64,000 nucleotides of DNA from NCBI GenBank assembly GCA_903813345.2, contig CAIIXF020000009.1, positions 38,309,759-38,373,758 of the forward strand, given 5' to 3'. The translations under genes and the position numbers were made by a program. This stretch comes from Owenia fusiformis. Lineage: Eukaryota > Annelida > Polychaeta > Sabellida > Oweniidae. The notes beneath the pieces were generated by a model, which saw nothing but the letters and a program-made list of their open reading frames with translations, did no database searches and was not told where the DNA came from. How positions within the stretch are numbered: the first letter of the stretch is position 1; each line of letters begins with the position of its first letter. Of the stretch, positions 47,470-61,300 are shown in pieces.

Positions 47470-49974
47470 GACTTAATGCAGGGGCATAGTCAGGATTGTT
47501 CAGGCAAATGTAAATAAGTGAGCATGTAATACTGCTACATTTGGAATTTATTTTGATAAAATGAAGATGTGCAATATACTGTATATGGCATGTGTCTGGT
47601 GTCACTTTGCTCAAAATAATCCATACAGGATAGAATGGTTGGAATTCCAAGTCTATAGGTAGATTAATATCAAGTTTGAACTGTAACTCAAATTTGTAAA
47701 ACTGATACATTCTGCTGATTTTAAGCTGAACCCCAAATTTTTTAAAGATCCATCATACACCTAAAAACAATTCCATTGAATGTTTGTAAAAAGATATGAA
47801 GAGTTAAATACAAGTTGCTTTTCTAGAATCATCATTTATTGAACGAAAAGACGTTGCAGTCTGATTCAAATTGGTAAGCTCGATCCTAACTTTCCAGATT
47901 GCACTGAATGACCTTGCTGATCAAAAAATACAATCTTTGAAATAACAGATGCACCAAGAGATACAAGAAACTTCTTTTAGATATTAAACTCTGGAAAAAC
48001 AATTTAACAAATGTCTGTTTCAAAAGAGGTACATGAAAGGTAGTTTTTTAGAATCACATGCTTCATTTACCATGAAGCTCATCTGTCAAACTTAAATCTC
48101 ACTTATATGTGTTATCTTTTCAACTTATTTCTGTAAACATAATTTGAACACTTAAGTGAAAGAAGGTGTCATCCTGTGTTTTTTACAAAGTGTGTGGTAT
48201 TATTATATTTTAGTGATTTTCACCATGTATAAGAATGAGATTGAAGACAAGTCACAATGTTTTCTTTATACTGCATTTAATAGTTGGCACTTTGATTATT
48301 CTAGTTATTTCCCTATATTATTGTGAGATATAATGCAACTATTTTGAACTTCTAATGCATTCGCTTAACTATTCAGAGAGCAACTACTCTTTACAGTTTA
48401 GTTAAAGAATAATATCACAATGTTCTATTGCAGTGAACTGAAAGGTATTAAAATGTCAAAACCATGAAATTAAAGATGATCCTTTAACCCAGTGACTAAA
48501 CTATAGAGATGCCAGTTCTAAGATTCCATACTCTTTGCAAGAGAGAAAATTATGTCATCTAGAAATCAGAATATGCATTCAGAAAATCTCATATTTTGTG
48601 TCCTATTATTGCTAGTAAACATTCATTATGCAGTCCACATCTCTCACTAAATGCCATGAAACCTACTTTTGGGATAATATCAGAAAATATAAGATCATCT
48701 GCAAAGAGGGCAGGTTAGCTCCTACTGAGAGGGGTACAGGTAGATGTTTCTAGCCTAATTTTTTAATGCTGGGTTAGGAATCAATATATAGAGTATAGAA
48801 GCAGAGCTGCTCTTTACAAGGGTATAGAGATGTCAGTTCTGAGATTCCAGAGGCTGGTTTGAGGTGTTGTGTATGTTTATGAGAAGATATGTAGCTAGTT
48901 GTTGCTCTGTATTATTACTGGTGATTATTTTGGGCAGATAATATACTCCCCTCCAGTTGCCATAATCTGTTAACCCATCTACCTTCATCTGTTATGCTTA
49001 TCATTCAGTTCAGTGAATCCAAGAGTTGATGAGGTGAGATTGGTTAATAGTAAGATATAGGGTATAATCTTGCATATATTTCTTCCTCCCCTCCCATCTA
49101 TTTATTAACCTAATATATATATATGTATAATTATAAAACTGTAGATTGATGCAAGATGAGAGGTAGATGAAGATGAATAAGATAAAATGAACATTTTTCT
49201 CTAAAATGAAATGACTGGAATTGCCTTAATTTGGTGTTATGCTCCATTTAATTTAGACAGGTCAGTTAACTTATTAGCCAATTCTTGCAGCTGTGCACTA
49301 GGCTCATAAGTATTTGTGGTTCAAACTTGGTTTGGGCCAGAAACAATTCTGTTTCTCACCTGGACCAGTCAGTGTTAAAAACCTGAAATAATAATGAAAC
49401 ATTGCTAAAGATGTTGTTTTAAGATTAAATATTCGTATACACTTAAGTGCACCGCTCAAACCAAGCAATTACAATTAATAACTTACCCAGGAATGGGAGT
49501 AAATGAAGGCAGAGGATTACTTGAGCTTAGCCTTGTTTTGTTTGACTTTATTTGAGGATAGAAAACATTCAAGTAAGAATAACAAGGTGAGACCTTATCT
49601 CTGCCCCTGTTGTTATAAATCTTCTTCACTTATTATTGATGTACATTATCATGGATGCATGAGAGGCAAACTTTGCTTATCTTATCAGGGGATGATTTTA
49701 GTGGGATTTGTGGGGGACGTGGTCATTCAACCAGTGAGTTATCTATCTATGCTTGTCTAATAAAATATATTATTTAAAACAATTGTGGTGGTTACACAGA
49801 GGCTATACCTAGGGATCGATTCATATTGTGTTTATCTGGAGGGATGCTATGATATCTCTCCTCTGGATAAAGTCAATGTATGATCTAACTGGGGATGACA
49901 TTTTTATACCGGATATATCCGGCATGTCATTTTGAGTATTAGGTGTTCATCATTTTTTTTCAAAGTGCCTTGAT
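47470..49974. other. No gene recognised; probably intronic
   Basis: AT-rich; short (TA)n near 49112-49123. The 85-codon plus-strand frame at 49503-49760 has no recognised motif and no Gly-X-Y pattern. Confidence 0.5.
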
Positions 49975-50490
49975 ACAAATTGTCATGGCATAAGACAAAT
50001 CCTAGCCATTATAACAAATTGTCATGGCATAAGACAAATCCTAGCCATTATAACAAATTGTCATGGCATAAGACAAATCCTAGCTATATAACAAATTGTC
50101 ATGGCATAAGACAAATCCTAGCCATTATAACAAATTGTCATGGCATAAGACAAATCCTAGCCATTATAACAAATTGTCATGGCATAAGACAAATCCTAGC
50201 CATTATAACAAATATTTGTCATGGCATAAGACAAATCCTAGCCATTATAACAAATTATCATGGCCTAAGACAAATCCTAGCCATTATAACAAATTGTCAT
50301 GGCATAAGACAAATCCTAGCCATTATAACAAATATTTGTCATGGCATAAGACAAATCCTAGCCATTATAACAAATTGTCATGGCATAAGACAAATCCTAG
50401 CCATTATAACAAATTGTCATGGCATAAGACAAATCCTAGCCATTATAACAAATTGTAATGGCATAAGACAAATCCTAGCCATTATAACAA
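49975..50490. repeat. 39-bp tandem repeat, about 13 copies
   Basis: The unit is ACAAATTGTCATGGCATAAG followed by ACAAATCCTAGCCATTATA. Two copies have an extra 3 bp (AAATATTTGTC) and one lacks a base. Because 39 is divisible by three and the unit has no stop in two frames, two long frames run through it (49980-50498 and 50096-50458); they are artefacts. Confidence 0.97.
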
Positions 50491-53400
50491 TTTTGTAAAT
50501 TCCTGTGATGACCCCAAAATCTCCAGTGATAAACTCAAGATTTATTTCAAAGTGTTGTTTCACACTGCCGTTGATAAGACTATGAAAATTGTTTCTCTAA
50601 CACGTCAAATCAATTTGGAAGGTCTGCAATGAATTGGAAACAGTTTCCTCCTAGTTTTCTGTATCTTGCAGTTGACTTTATCAGTCTTTAATATTTTCAA
50701 TGAACAAATCTCACAGAACAAATGGAGACTGACCCCTCCTAATATAGGTTTAAATGAATATAAGACTAATGTCACATAACCTTTTCATTTGCTTTTTAGT
50801 GTGTTGCCTCTTTTTGAAGTAAACCATTGAATGTGAGATTTTGAATTTTATGCTAACATATCTGTAAGGTATCTAGGACACTTTGTGTATCACTTTCACT
50901 CTCTGGTTGCTTGTTGCTCCATAAATGATAGCTTCTAATTTGTCCCAAGTTGCTGGATTACTAACTAGGGTCTGCAAAATGTGGAACTGACACTCTTACT
51001 GGAGTATTCTCCAATACCATCTTCCAACTCTGACTGTGTGAAGAAATCATGAATGTGACATTCTAATTTCATTTTCCAAACATATGAAATTACAGTAAAG
51101 AAATAAACTGAAATAGCATTTTAATATGTTACTTTTTAAAAGATTATATCAAATAATAATGTTTGGACTATGTTGCACTTTAGATTTCCTTCTAGTTTAT
51201 GTGACCAACCTTACAACATGTAACTGACACTGTTATAGAATACTTCATCAATTAAGAATTGATGGGGAAACTGGAAAATGATACATTACATGATAACATC
51301 ATGAAGTCTTACTATGCCATACAGTTCTGATCTACTGCTTTATCAAGCCTTTAATCCAAAGGATTGAAGTCTTCACCATTCTGATACTCTTCATTTCTTT
51401 CCTTTTTCTACCAGAAAGGTTTTTCTAGAGAAAGGAACCAATATTAAAGACCATAATTTCTCATGATGAGTCTTCCCCCTGAAGATAGAGGTAGTACTGT
51501 AAAACATGCATTTAGTTGTAGTTACTTAAATGTTGATTGATTTTTATAGTTACATAACTCCCAATGATTTTATTTGTGACCTCATTTGTGATTTCATATG
51601 TTAAAATTCACAAATAGTGAAATGTAGGTGCCACCAAAAATAGCGTTGTTTTACAGTAGGCATACCCTTAATTCCTCAAAATGAAATTATCAATTCTTCA
51701 GTTCATTCTTTATGAAAACACAATAAAACCTATTGTTTTTACCTCATACTTTAATGGTCCTGGCCTTGAAACCCTGAGTATCATCTTAATGATATACATA
51801 ATTTCTTGAGTTCTAGTTATACATCTAAATCAAATTATTTTAGAGAATTTCAAAAAACATTGCTGTTCTATTTTGTTACCATGATCTTAATAATCTGTAA
51901 CCGTTAATTTCCTAAATTCTTAAGCATGAAGAACAAAGCATATAGTAGGGTGACAGGATGTGAAAAATACAACAAACTAATGATTTTTGCTTGAAATCTA
52001 TCACATGTTGAGAAATCAACATTATCTCCAGGAAATGTTCTTTAAGTTCATGTGTACAAAGCTGTACCATCTAATTTGTACCTTTCCAAAACAACAGTTG
52101 GCTCAGTCTTTTTGATTTCAAGATAAGTGTCAATCTATTTGAACAAATGTTAAAAGCATTACTTTCTCCTCAACTTAAATTTGCTAGGTTTACCAGGAAT
52201 TCATGGTTTCCCTTAGAAGTTCATATCATTTTTCAAATATTCCATGTTTAATGTTTTTCTGTTCAGTATCTGGCTTGTGATATTTTATCACGATGGTATT
52301 GTTCCATGGAACGAAGGCAACACTTTAAGGTTCTATTACCAAGAATATTATGCAGAAGGTGATTCCACTTAACCTTGTTCTTTTTAATCCCCCCTACCAT
52401 CAAAGTCAAATTCTTAAAAAATAAAAATAATTTAAAGGTTCATTTAGAGCAATGATAAGCAAATTTCATTTGAAACCAGAACTCATAGATCTTTAATTTG
52501 TTGAAAGTAAACCACTGGAAATGTTGATTTGTTATTGATTGTCTCTGACATTGGTGTTGTTTTAAAAAAACTTGTTATTTCTTAAAACATGTATTGATGC
52601 AGTGTTTGATGTTGATTTGGTAAACTGACCCAATACTTAGATTGACATATCTCTCCAAGTCAAGAATTTCTGGCAAAAAGTTGAAATTGCACTCTAGCAA
52701 ATGGATAGTTAGAACCCCAAAAATGCCACCACAGCATTTAATTGTGTGATCCACAGCCTGTATATTATCCCTCATACAAGCTTTATATAAAGAGAGACTC
52801 TGATAAATCAGAATGCTAACACAGGTCAGTTTTTCAAACTGAGGCTAAATGTATGTACTTTTCAGTTAATTTTTAAGTATTGACTAGTGAGATATACCAT
52901 TAAATAATTTGTAACAAGCCTATCTTCATTTTCATCAGTTGAACACCATTTGTCCATTTCATTTTAGCACTTGGTAGGTAGATCATTGAAGTGCAAATTA
53001 TCAGTTGGTTAGCTGTGGAGTGAAACTGTGATTGAAACTGATAATCATATTACCATCTGTCAGAAATATCTAGATTCTTCTTTCTTTTTATTATATACTT
53101 CTTGCTGGTTATCAGCTTAAACAGAAATAAACTAAATCTTAGAAAACTATTTAGCTCTCTCGTTGCATGAAGTATTCAACATCAAATATGCCCATAGGTT
53201 GGAAGTTGATTTATTCATAAAATGGGAAGTGGTAAAAGAAACTGTTACCATAAATGATTATTGCATACTTATACATAATTGGGACAATCCCATAATTTCT
53301 TGAAATATTTCCATGAATCATAAAGATAATTTGACCATTCTGGGGATTCAACCCTATTGGATTCCTGGCTTAGGGATTGGCCCAACCCTGGATTAAAATT

Positions 53401-56339
53401 CTCATCTTTGGATGATTATTCCTTGGTTATTTCAAGATATTTCTCTCTAAAATTTAACGACATCCTTAATGTCTGATAATTTGACAATTTAGAATATTAA
53501 CTTTTTGCCTGTGTAGGACACATCTTGGACATTTCACTCTTTTCCATTGTATTTTGCATTTGAAAACATAACCACTTAGAGATGTTATCCTCATTTTGGC
53601 AAACTTTGATGTGGTACAAATACCCAGAGAGTAATTAATAGACAGCCATCATTGAAGACTGATAAAGTCACTTCAAAGTTGGCAGACCAAATGCAGTATT
53701 TATACAGCAACTTTGGGCAAGCCCCAGTCAAGTCCCATTTGGCTTATGGAATGTGCACTGTTCATCAATATGGTTCTCCAAGGACCTTTGTTGCTTGTTT
53801 TATAGAAATTGTATATTATCCTCATTGAAGAAGATGAGAAATTATGTCAAAAGACTTAAACTCATCTTAATTGTTTAGTGATACATAATGTTAAAAGATC
53901 ATTTTTGAACCCTTTCTATATAATAAACCAAATGATTGTGTTGTTATTCTGTAAGGGAAAGAGGTGGTTCTAGTCTGATGATTGGTATTCCTTTAGGATT
54001 CAATTTGAAGAACCATCCTGCTAACAGACTCATCAAATACTGGGATGATCTTTCCTCTGTTACATAACAGAGGAAACATTGTCATACATCATGGGAATAA
54101 GTGAATACTTTACTGTACAGATGGTGATTTTGCTGAGTTGAAACTTAAGTTGACAAGAATGATTTCAACAGAATCATCGAACAAGCCTATACTAACCCAG
54201 AAACACTTATTTGTGTTTGTAATTTTACCACATGTTACATCTAGGTGAATGTGAGTTAATGTGAAATATCTTAGGTAAATGTATTCGTACTTCTTATGAA
54301 GAAAACCTGTATGTTTTCTCATTTTATTTTATTGTAATTGTACAATCACAAGGAATAACTGAAAATCAGTGTTTGTTTGTGGTTGGTCCTTTGACCATCA
54401 ATCTCCTTATTAGAAAATGCATAGACTTCAAACAATTTAATGTTTTTCCTGTTTTATGGCTGAAGAGAATATCTTGTAGACCATGATGAATGATGTTGAT
54501 TTGGAAGGTAGGTTATCTAATGTTGGGTATTAATCATTGCTGATTATCCTATCACAAGTGCTTCTTTCTTCTCCAAGTTCAGGTTTTCTAGCCACATGAA
54601 CACTTGTTCTTTTGTAAGTTCTCTGCAATTTATCATCTATTTGATTGTGGTCACCTATCTTTATTGCTATGGAACAATGAGGTTGTTCTCTGGTTGATCA
54701 GATTCATTTTTTGTTGATTTGACAACAGTAGACTTACCTATCAGCCTCCTTTCCGTTTTGGCTATAAGAATGCCCAGGTAAGAATGATGTAATTCTAAAG
54801 TATATGATATTTGGTGTATTATCTATGACATCACAATATAGTCTAATTGTGTCCCATGTGTCAATTATCACACCTGTCAATCAACAACACACCTGTCAAT
54901 GAGTCTAACAGGGACTTGAGGAAACTTCTATTATACAATAGACCAAGATTAATTCATTTGATTTTAGGCAGCAGAACTCTAACATTATATACTTACAAAG
55001 TTTATTTATGTTGAATTACAGACCTAGGAGACACTCAAGTTACACCATCAAAAATCATTGCCACATGCCATTGAATTCTTTTATAACAATAGACTCATAA
55101 GACCTTATATTCTTGGTATTATTTTTGTTTCCTTTATACCAGGTATCTTGTTGTGCAGTATAGAACATCCTGAAGAAGAAAAATGTTCAATGGAATTTGC
55201 TCAGAATCTGAGTTGAGTATATCAATTTACAAGGTATACATTTTAACTTTTTACCTGGAGGTTTCACCTTATAAAATACTCATCGGTGGTCAAATCTTTA
55301 TAAAAACACTAAGGACTTATGAGGAATTTTCATGAAACAGAAAAGCAAGGGACAGAATTCATATTTATTAGTAATTGAATTTTTCCCATGAACTTTGTGT
55401 TTTTAAGTTTAAATTAGAAATATTCTTTTGGTAGTGCAGTCTAAGTGGTATCTCTTTCAACACAACATAGTCATCAATTAGGCAGATCAAAACATTGCCT
55501 GTATCGATTAGTTGTGTAACTATCAAAGCAAAAACTACATTGAAAGTATGAACTCCCAATGCACTTGAAACGTTCAATCTTATGGTGTTTTCCATCTTCT
55601 GTTATATTACAGGAGTTGTCGGGTTTAAATGATGATGGTAAAAAGATGATTTTTATTCCCTCATTTTAAAATTGATTGCATCATATTTTAGAATATCTAT
55701 ACGCAGCCATATATGGGTGTATGCACTCTCCATGTTATAAACTCAACGAAAAACAAGATAATATCTACCATCTTCTTGATGATGTAAGGAAAACCATAAA
55801 ATACATCTTGGAAAAGTCAAATGTAATAGAATCCCAGACCACTTAGCTCTGTACAGGAAACCACTTTACTCTAAGTAAAACAGGTGTTCTGATGTGCTCT
55901 TCATACAACTTCTATCATTAAATAGATCTAAATCTGATTTTAAGATGTTTTATGTGATATTTTAGATCTTAGGTTAAATGAGAAGCATGATTTTTATGAA
56001 GAACAATGTTTTAGAACATCATTGGCCCAGATATATTTTGATGGTGTTTGGTAAAGACCATCCTCCATTCGCAGGGCTCCAAGAACCAGAATATCTTCTT
56101 TCTCTAGACTCCATCAATCTTTAATGTTATACATTTAGTAAATTGCCATCTTGGGGTGGTCAATAACCAGCTAATAACCAGTCTTGTAAATGGTGTAAAC
56201 TATTTGGAAGGCAAAGAGAGCGAAACCTCCATCCATCAAGGTATGGAGGAATATTTGATTGATATGGCAGTCGAGGGAGAAATTGTTTTACATTAGCAAA
56301 AGACCTAAAAGTATTTGTAACAGTAAGTTCAAATAAAAT
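50491..56339. other. No gene recognised; AT-rich, probably intronic
   Basis: Searched by eye for short Gly-X-Y exons on the plus strand without success. A small exon-shaped stretch CCTCCTTTCCG...GCCCAG with good flanking signals (54744-54776) has the wrong phase and no Gly pattern. The minus-strand frames 52575-52775, 54110-54322, 55368-55595 and 56160-56351 show no domain. Confidence 0.5.
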
Positions 56340-56717
56340 TACCCTTTGCATTCGTTTGACTTCACTTCTTAAAAGAGAGCTTCGTCTTCACTCTTTCAAA
56401 CTAAAATAAACCTGTGAACTCACCGCGCCAATCAGTGTTCGTCGGCCAAATTTGACCGACGTTCTATATATGGTCATTCCTTCTGACGTCATCGTTGAGC
56501 CCGGAATCGACCAATGACATGCGCATATTTAATTAGAACGCATTTGGCGTATGTTTCTTCAAGCTCGCTGATTGGTGGAAGAAAGGTCAGCGTGTAGGTC
56601 AAAAGTGATTTATTACCTAAACTGTCACCGGTACCCGTCGTGGGGGCGGGGCTACTAAACTGTAATATGGTCTCTACTAGGCAGAGTGTAGTTTAACTAG
56701 ACTCTGCACGCAGGGTA
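56340..56717 (-). mobile_element. TA-flanked MITE carrying a promoter-like module, copy 2 (inverted)
   Basis: Same blocks as 20700-21079 in reverse: TACCCTTTGCATTCG at the left, CGCAGGGTA at the right. This copy keeps a perfect CRE, TGACGTCA (56484-56491), CTATATATGG (56464), the GC box GGGGGCGGGGC (about 56642) and three CCAAT/ATTGG sites. Confidence 0.85.
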
Positions 56718-57930
56718 AAATAAAATCATAATCATGGTAACAGGTCACATGATATGGTAGTTTAACATGTACCATGGTCTCTTTCTCCATCCTTCATTGT
56801 TTGCTCTTGGGCTTTCCCATCTTCACCCTTGTAAAGACCCAAGGTGAACCACAGTACCTTTTTGCAACTGAAGAACTTTGTGGGAGATACTAATACACTC
56901 TATATAGGATAATCTCCAGGACCCCCTTGTGTGATGTATGAGAACATCATGATTTCAACTCATCAACATAAACCTCCCTGTCAGTTGTCTATACTGTAAA
57001 TATTGTGATATATTTATCGTCAGGAGTAATAAGGGCAGGACATATATCTACCATAATGGATACTCCCTCACTCCAAATAACCTCTTCAAAATATATCCAT
57101 TGGAAAACCATCACTATGGAGGAATATCTGTGAACTTAGTGACCATGCTCAAATGTTCATGTCTTTTATGATATAAATATGTAAGACAGTTTTGATTTTT
57201 GGTTAATTTTTGATGGATTCATTTTTGATTCCCAAGACTAATTAGGTTGAGTTTGTCTGGTGTATGTCAAAGAGGTAGTTAGGAAAATGTGTTCTCTGGA
57301 AGAGTTTATTCACAAGTTAATTGAAATGCACTTTGTTAAATAAACTGTTAATGTCTGTAAACAGATAATATATGTAGGTCACTATGATCTGTCTCTTCCA
57401 TGAGATAGATACCAAGGAAATGTTGTAAGATTGAAAGAAGAACAAAATGAATTGAATCGCAGGATATCAAAATTATACATAGAATTACGATCAGCAATTC
57501 AAATTCTCCCCAAGTCTGATGTAAATATTTTAGAAAGGATAACCATGGTTACCTGTTAGATTCAAGGCAAGTAACCTTGGTTACCTATTAGATTTAAGGC
57601 AAATAACCTTAGATACCTGTTCGATTCAAGGCAAGTGCCAATTTCATTTACACGGAGCTCTCATTATGATTGTTGTTGATCGGAATGCAAGAGATGTCTA
57701 ATAGACTTTTTAATAGTTTGATTGAACTTCATAAAAAGAGCTTTACATTTTAATGCACAAGGCTCTCAAATTGAAGATACCTTTTTGCTGCACAAAATTG
57801 AAATAGGGAGTAAAGCATTGGGAGGCCAGACCCGGCTGTACAGGTAGAAATTGAGTTTTTTAGTAAGATGCCATGTAGATGAAGCCCTCTCTTGAAGAAC
57901 CAAAATCAAACTAGAGACAGAGGTATCATC
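56718..57930. other. Spacer between two inverted MITE copies; one 32-bp repeat
   Basis: 57539-57634 holds three 32-bp units of the type GTAACCTTGGTTACCTATTA...AAGGCAA. Nothing else is recognised. Confidence 0.6.
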
Positions 57931-58306
57931 TACCCTGCGTGCAGAGTCTAGTTAACTACACTCTGCCTAGTAGAGACCATATTACAGTTTAGTAGCCCCT
58001 CCCCCGAGACGGGTACCGGTGACAGTTTGTGTTATAAATCACTTCTGACCTACGCGCTGACCTTTCTTCCACCAATCAGCGAGCTTGAAGAAACATACGC
58101 CAAATGCGTTTTAATTAATATGCGCATGTCATTGGTCAATTCCGGGCTCAATGATGATGTCAGAAGGAATGACCATATATAGAACATCGGTCAAATTTGG
58201 CCGACGAACACTGATTGGCGCGGTGAGTTCACAGGTTTATTTTAGTTTGAAAGAGTGAAGACGAAGCTCTCTTTTAAGAAGTGAAGTCAAACGAATATAA
58301 AGGGTA
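57931..58306 (+). mobile_element. TA-flanked MITE carrying a promoter-like module, copy 3
   Basis: Starts TACCCTGCGTGCAGAGTC, ends ATAAAGGGTA. CCAATCAGC (58073), ATTGG (58131), ATATATAG (58175) and ATTGGCGCGG (58214) are all retained; the CRE block is degenerate (GATGTCAG). With copy 2 it forms a long inverted repeat about 1.2 kb apart. Confidence 0.85.
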
Positions 58307-61300
58307 GGTATCATCCTAACTTAAGGTAACTTCAACTTAAAATTAAATGAATTATGTGGACTCAAATAATGATAAGTACAACATCAGATAAGTTATTTAG
58401 ATGAAGAGACAAAAATGTTTTCTTTTGAGCAAAATGGGACAAAAAGGGGATAGTATGTTACAGCTGGAATATGCATTTGAGTTACTTGCAAATGGGCATT
58501 GTATCCTTAGATATGTATTCCAGGTCTTGTAAGGGAAGGCCTTGCATACCATGTTTGACCACCAAAGTGTAGAATTATCTCTTGTGGTGAGATAGACTGA
58601 GTTAGACAGTGCTTTCAATTAGGGAACACATGGGCCAGGTTACAATACAAACTTTACCTATGAAGTTAGCGTAAGTTCAGAGTGAGGCTCACCTTGTCGC
58701 ATCCTCACGCAGACCTATGTCTAATTAGAACCATCTCAACCATATTGAAAAGATTTTACAGTGGCATGCTAGGTCTGAATTTTTAGTAGCCATCCAGATC
58801 CAGAAATTCTCCTGAAATCAGAGGCTTGAATTCCCACCTCTGAGGATCAAAAACATGTGAAATGGAGATGAAGCCTCTTTTAACATGTGAAGACTCTAAC
58901 ACATTGAAAACTGTGTGTAGCACCTCTCATCATTTCATGATTTCATTATAAAATCATAAAATGCTGCACTTAAAGTTACAAAAATCTTAAACACTATACA
59001 AATTCTAAATTCTCCCGACAAAGAAATCCTGGGGAGAGCACTTAGAATTACTATTATGAAAACAACAAAACGTCTTACAAAGCCACTATTTGCAGTTAAG
59101 GGGTTTACACAATTTATATGAAAGTGATCATAAAATAGATCACATTTGAATGTAAAGGGTAAATATATGATGAAAGAGCAATTCTATGTACAAACTCTTC
59201 AAAGTATTAGAACTATTGCCAGTATAAAAGTATAAAAATATGTATATATTCAGGAGTTATCGGGTCAAGATAAGACAATGATTCATACAGGTCTTTTGCA
59301 TTAGAAATTCTAAAATGAAGTTATTTTCTAGTATCATTTTGCTGAATTTATATGTCACCAAATAGAAGTGATAAAATATTGTTAAAGACACCATTTTTGT
59401 GATTGAAATTCAGAATTGGCATCTGTAACAATTGTTACAGTTTTCTATCAGATAATGACATTTTGCCAATTGCTTGTTAGTTCCAAGTTTTGTAAACAAC
59501 CATAGTAAGTGAGAGGACCAGTGTAGCATGGTGACTTTAAAATAAGCAAAACCTTTCCAACATGTCTAACAGGTTCTAAAAGCTGATAATAAAAGTGCCT
59601 GTTACATTTCTATGTTAAATGCACTAAGCTATGAAGACATTGGTTCTGTATGCCATCAACTTTATCATCTGATAATGGCATAAAGACTAAGATTGAAACC
59701 CTTATTGACAGTTTATCACATTTTCATGTCATCATCTCAAGTGTTCCTAGGATCATGTAGCATGGAATTCTTTTTTTTGCAGGAAATGATTGAAACCAAA
59801 TCGGGTAGATGGATACATGTATTTTTTATTATATCTTTTATTGACAATTTATATTAGTTACATGATACATTAGTCACTAAAACACTACAAACTACTACTA
59901 CAACTATTCTAACTACAAATAATAATTATTATGAACAGGTATATGTAATCGAATTAAATGTGTACTTTTAGTAAAATATTTGTATGTAATATGAATGACA
60001 ACTCGAAGAATGTCAAAACAAAATAGGCATGTTGAATCATAGAATTATTTTTGATAGTTTTGAGATTCTAGAAAGAGATCAAAGTTTTTATTAGTTCATT
60101 TCTTGTCAGAAAAAAGTATGAGTATCAGAATTGTACCTGGTTACAAAGTAAACCCCCTTACAGTGCCTTAGGCTATAGTGGTATCTATCAGAAAAACACC
60201 TGTAGCTATAAGACCAGAACACATAACATGTCTGAAAATTCATCACTTCAACTCAGAATCTTCTAAATCTGATTAATTTTCTCTCAACATTATTTGATTT
60301 CAGTTTTTTGATTATTTACAGAGTTAACATTTGTAGTTTGTGCTTTATTAAGTCTTTCCCAGTTTGGTACACATTTTGTCACCAAAAGAGACAAATCTGA
60401 CTGCCTAGATGTATTGTATGTAAGGTAGGTTTGGAATACCATAGCATATGTTTTCATCTAGGATGCCCTCAGGGATTACCAGAAGTAGTGGCTTGTGCAA
60501 CTACGGAAATGGCCTGGCATTTTTTGATGAGTTATTTTTCTATTTCAGATCAGCATGTTCATCCTGAGATTAACTTAATATTACTTAATATAAACTGATT
60601 TCTGAATCATACATAAAATATTTGCCACGAACTGACAGATCCTATTTGCAGATTAAGGTAATTTATTGAGAGTTAAAGAAAAACAAATTGGGGAGAAACT
60701 GTTATTTTCTTTCATCTAAAATAAGATTGCTTTTGGTTTCCTATGTCTGGTAGCATTACCTGAAATTGAAAAAATGTCTTTTATATTCTGATTCTTCACC
60801 CACCCTCTACACTCTATTTTACTCAAATTATATTTTAGGGCTTTGTCTCAGACTGAGCCAGTTTGTTTGTACTTGAGGAATGGAGTGTTAGGGGTGGCTG
60901 TTAAATACAGCATTATGGTAAAGCAAAACTAATCCCCTCTCCTATCTGGTAACCTTACTATACCAAGACAATTTCACACATTGCTTGCATTATTCTAGAA
61001 ATATTCTCATAAGCTGATTTGTTTATTTCTATATCTATGGAATATGGAATGTGTTTATATTAGATACACGTTGATTACCTGAATATCTATTAATGTGTGG
61101 ATTATACATATAAAGCCGGATGCAGCATGTGGGCAGTTGGACCCCCTACCCTTTCTTATATATCCCCCAAAGAAGCACTGGCCAATCCAGGATTTATGTC
61201 AGTAGAGCAGTGTTGTAGCATTCACTTGTGGATTTAGGGCTTGACATGTACATTATGTGCTATCCCTAAAGACAATACATTTTGAAGTTTACTTTCAAAT

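Noticed and set aside
47327-47710. 127-codon minus-strand frame
   Set aside because: Partly within the 55-bp array and partly AT-rich spacer; no domain, no codon or splice support.
49980-50498. 172- and 120-codon open frames (SWHKTNPSHYNKL... / NCHGIRQILAIIT...)
   Set aside because: They are the translation of a 39-bp tandem repeat in two frames; a stop-free unit whose length is divisible by three is open by default. No start context, splice or domain support.
54744-54776. 33-bp exon-like stretch with good acceptor and donor
   Set aside because: Wrong phase to follow the phase-1 collagen exon and no Gly-X-Y pattern.
60461-60598. Possible collagen terminal exon: after an acceptor-like TTTTCATCTAG a phase-1 frame reads GCPQGLPEVV... 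to a stop
   Set aside because: Glycines are not at every third residue, the tail is hydrophobic and unlike a C-terminal collagen domain, and no linking exons were seen. Probably chance.
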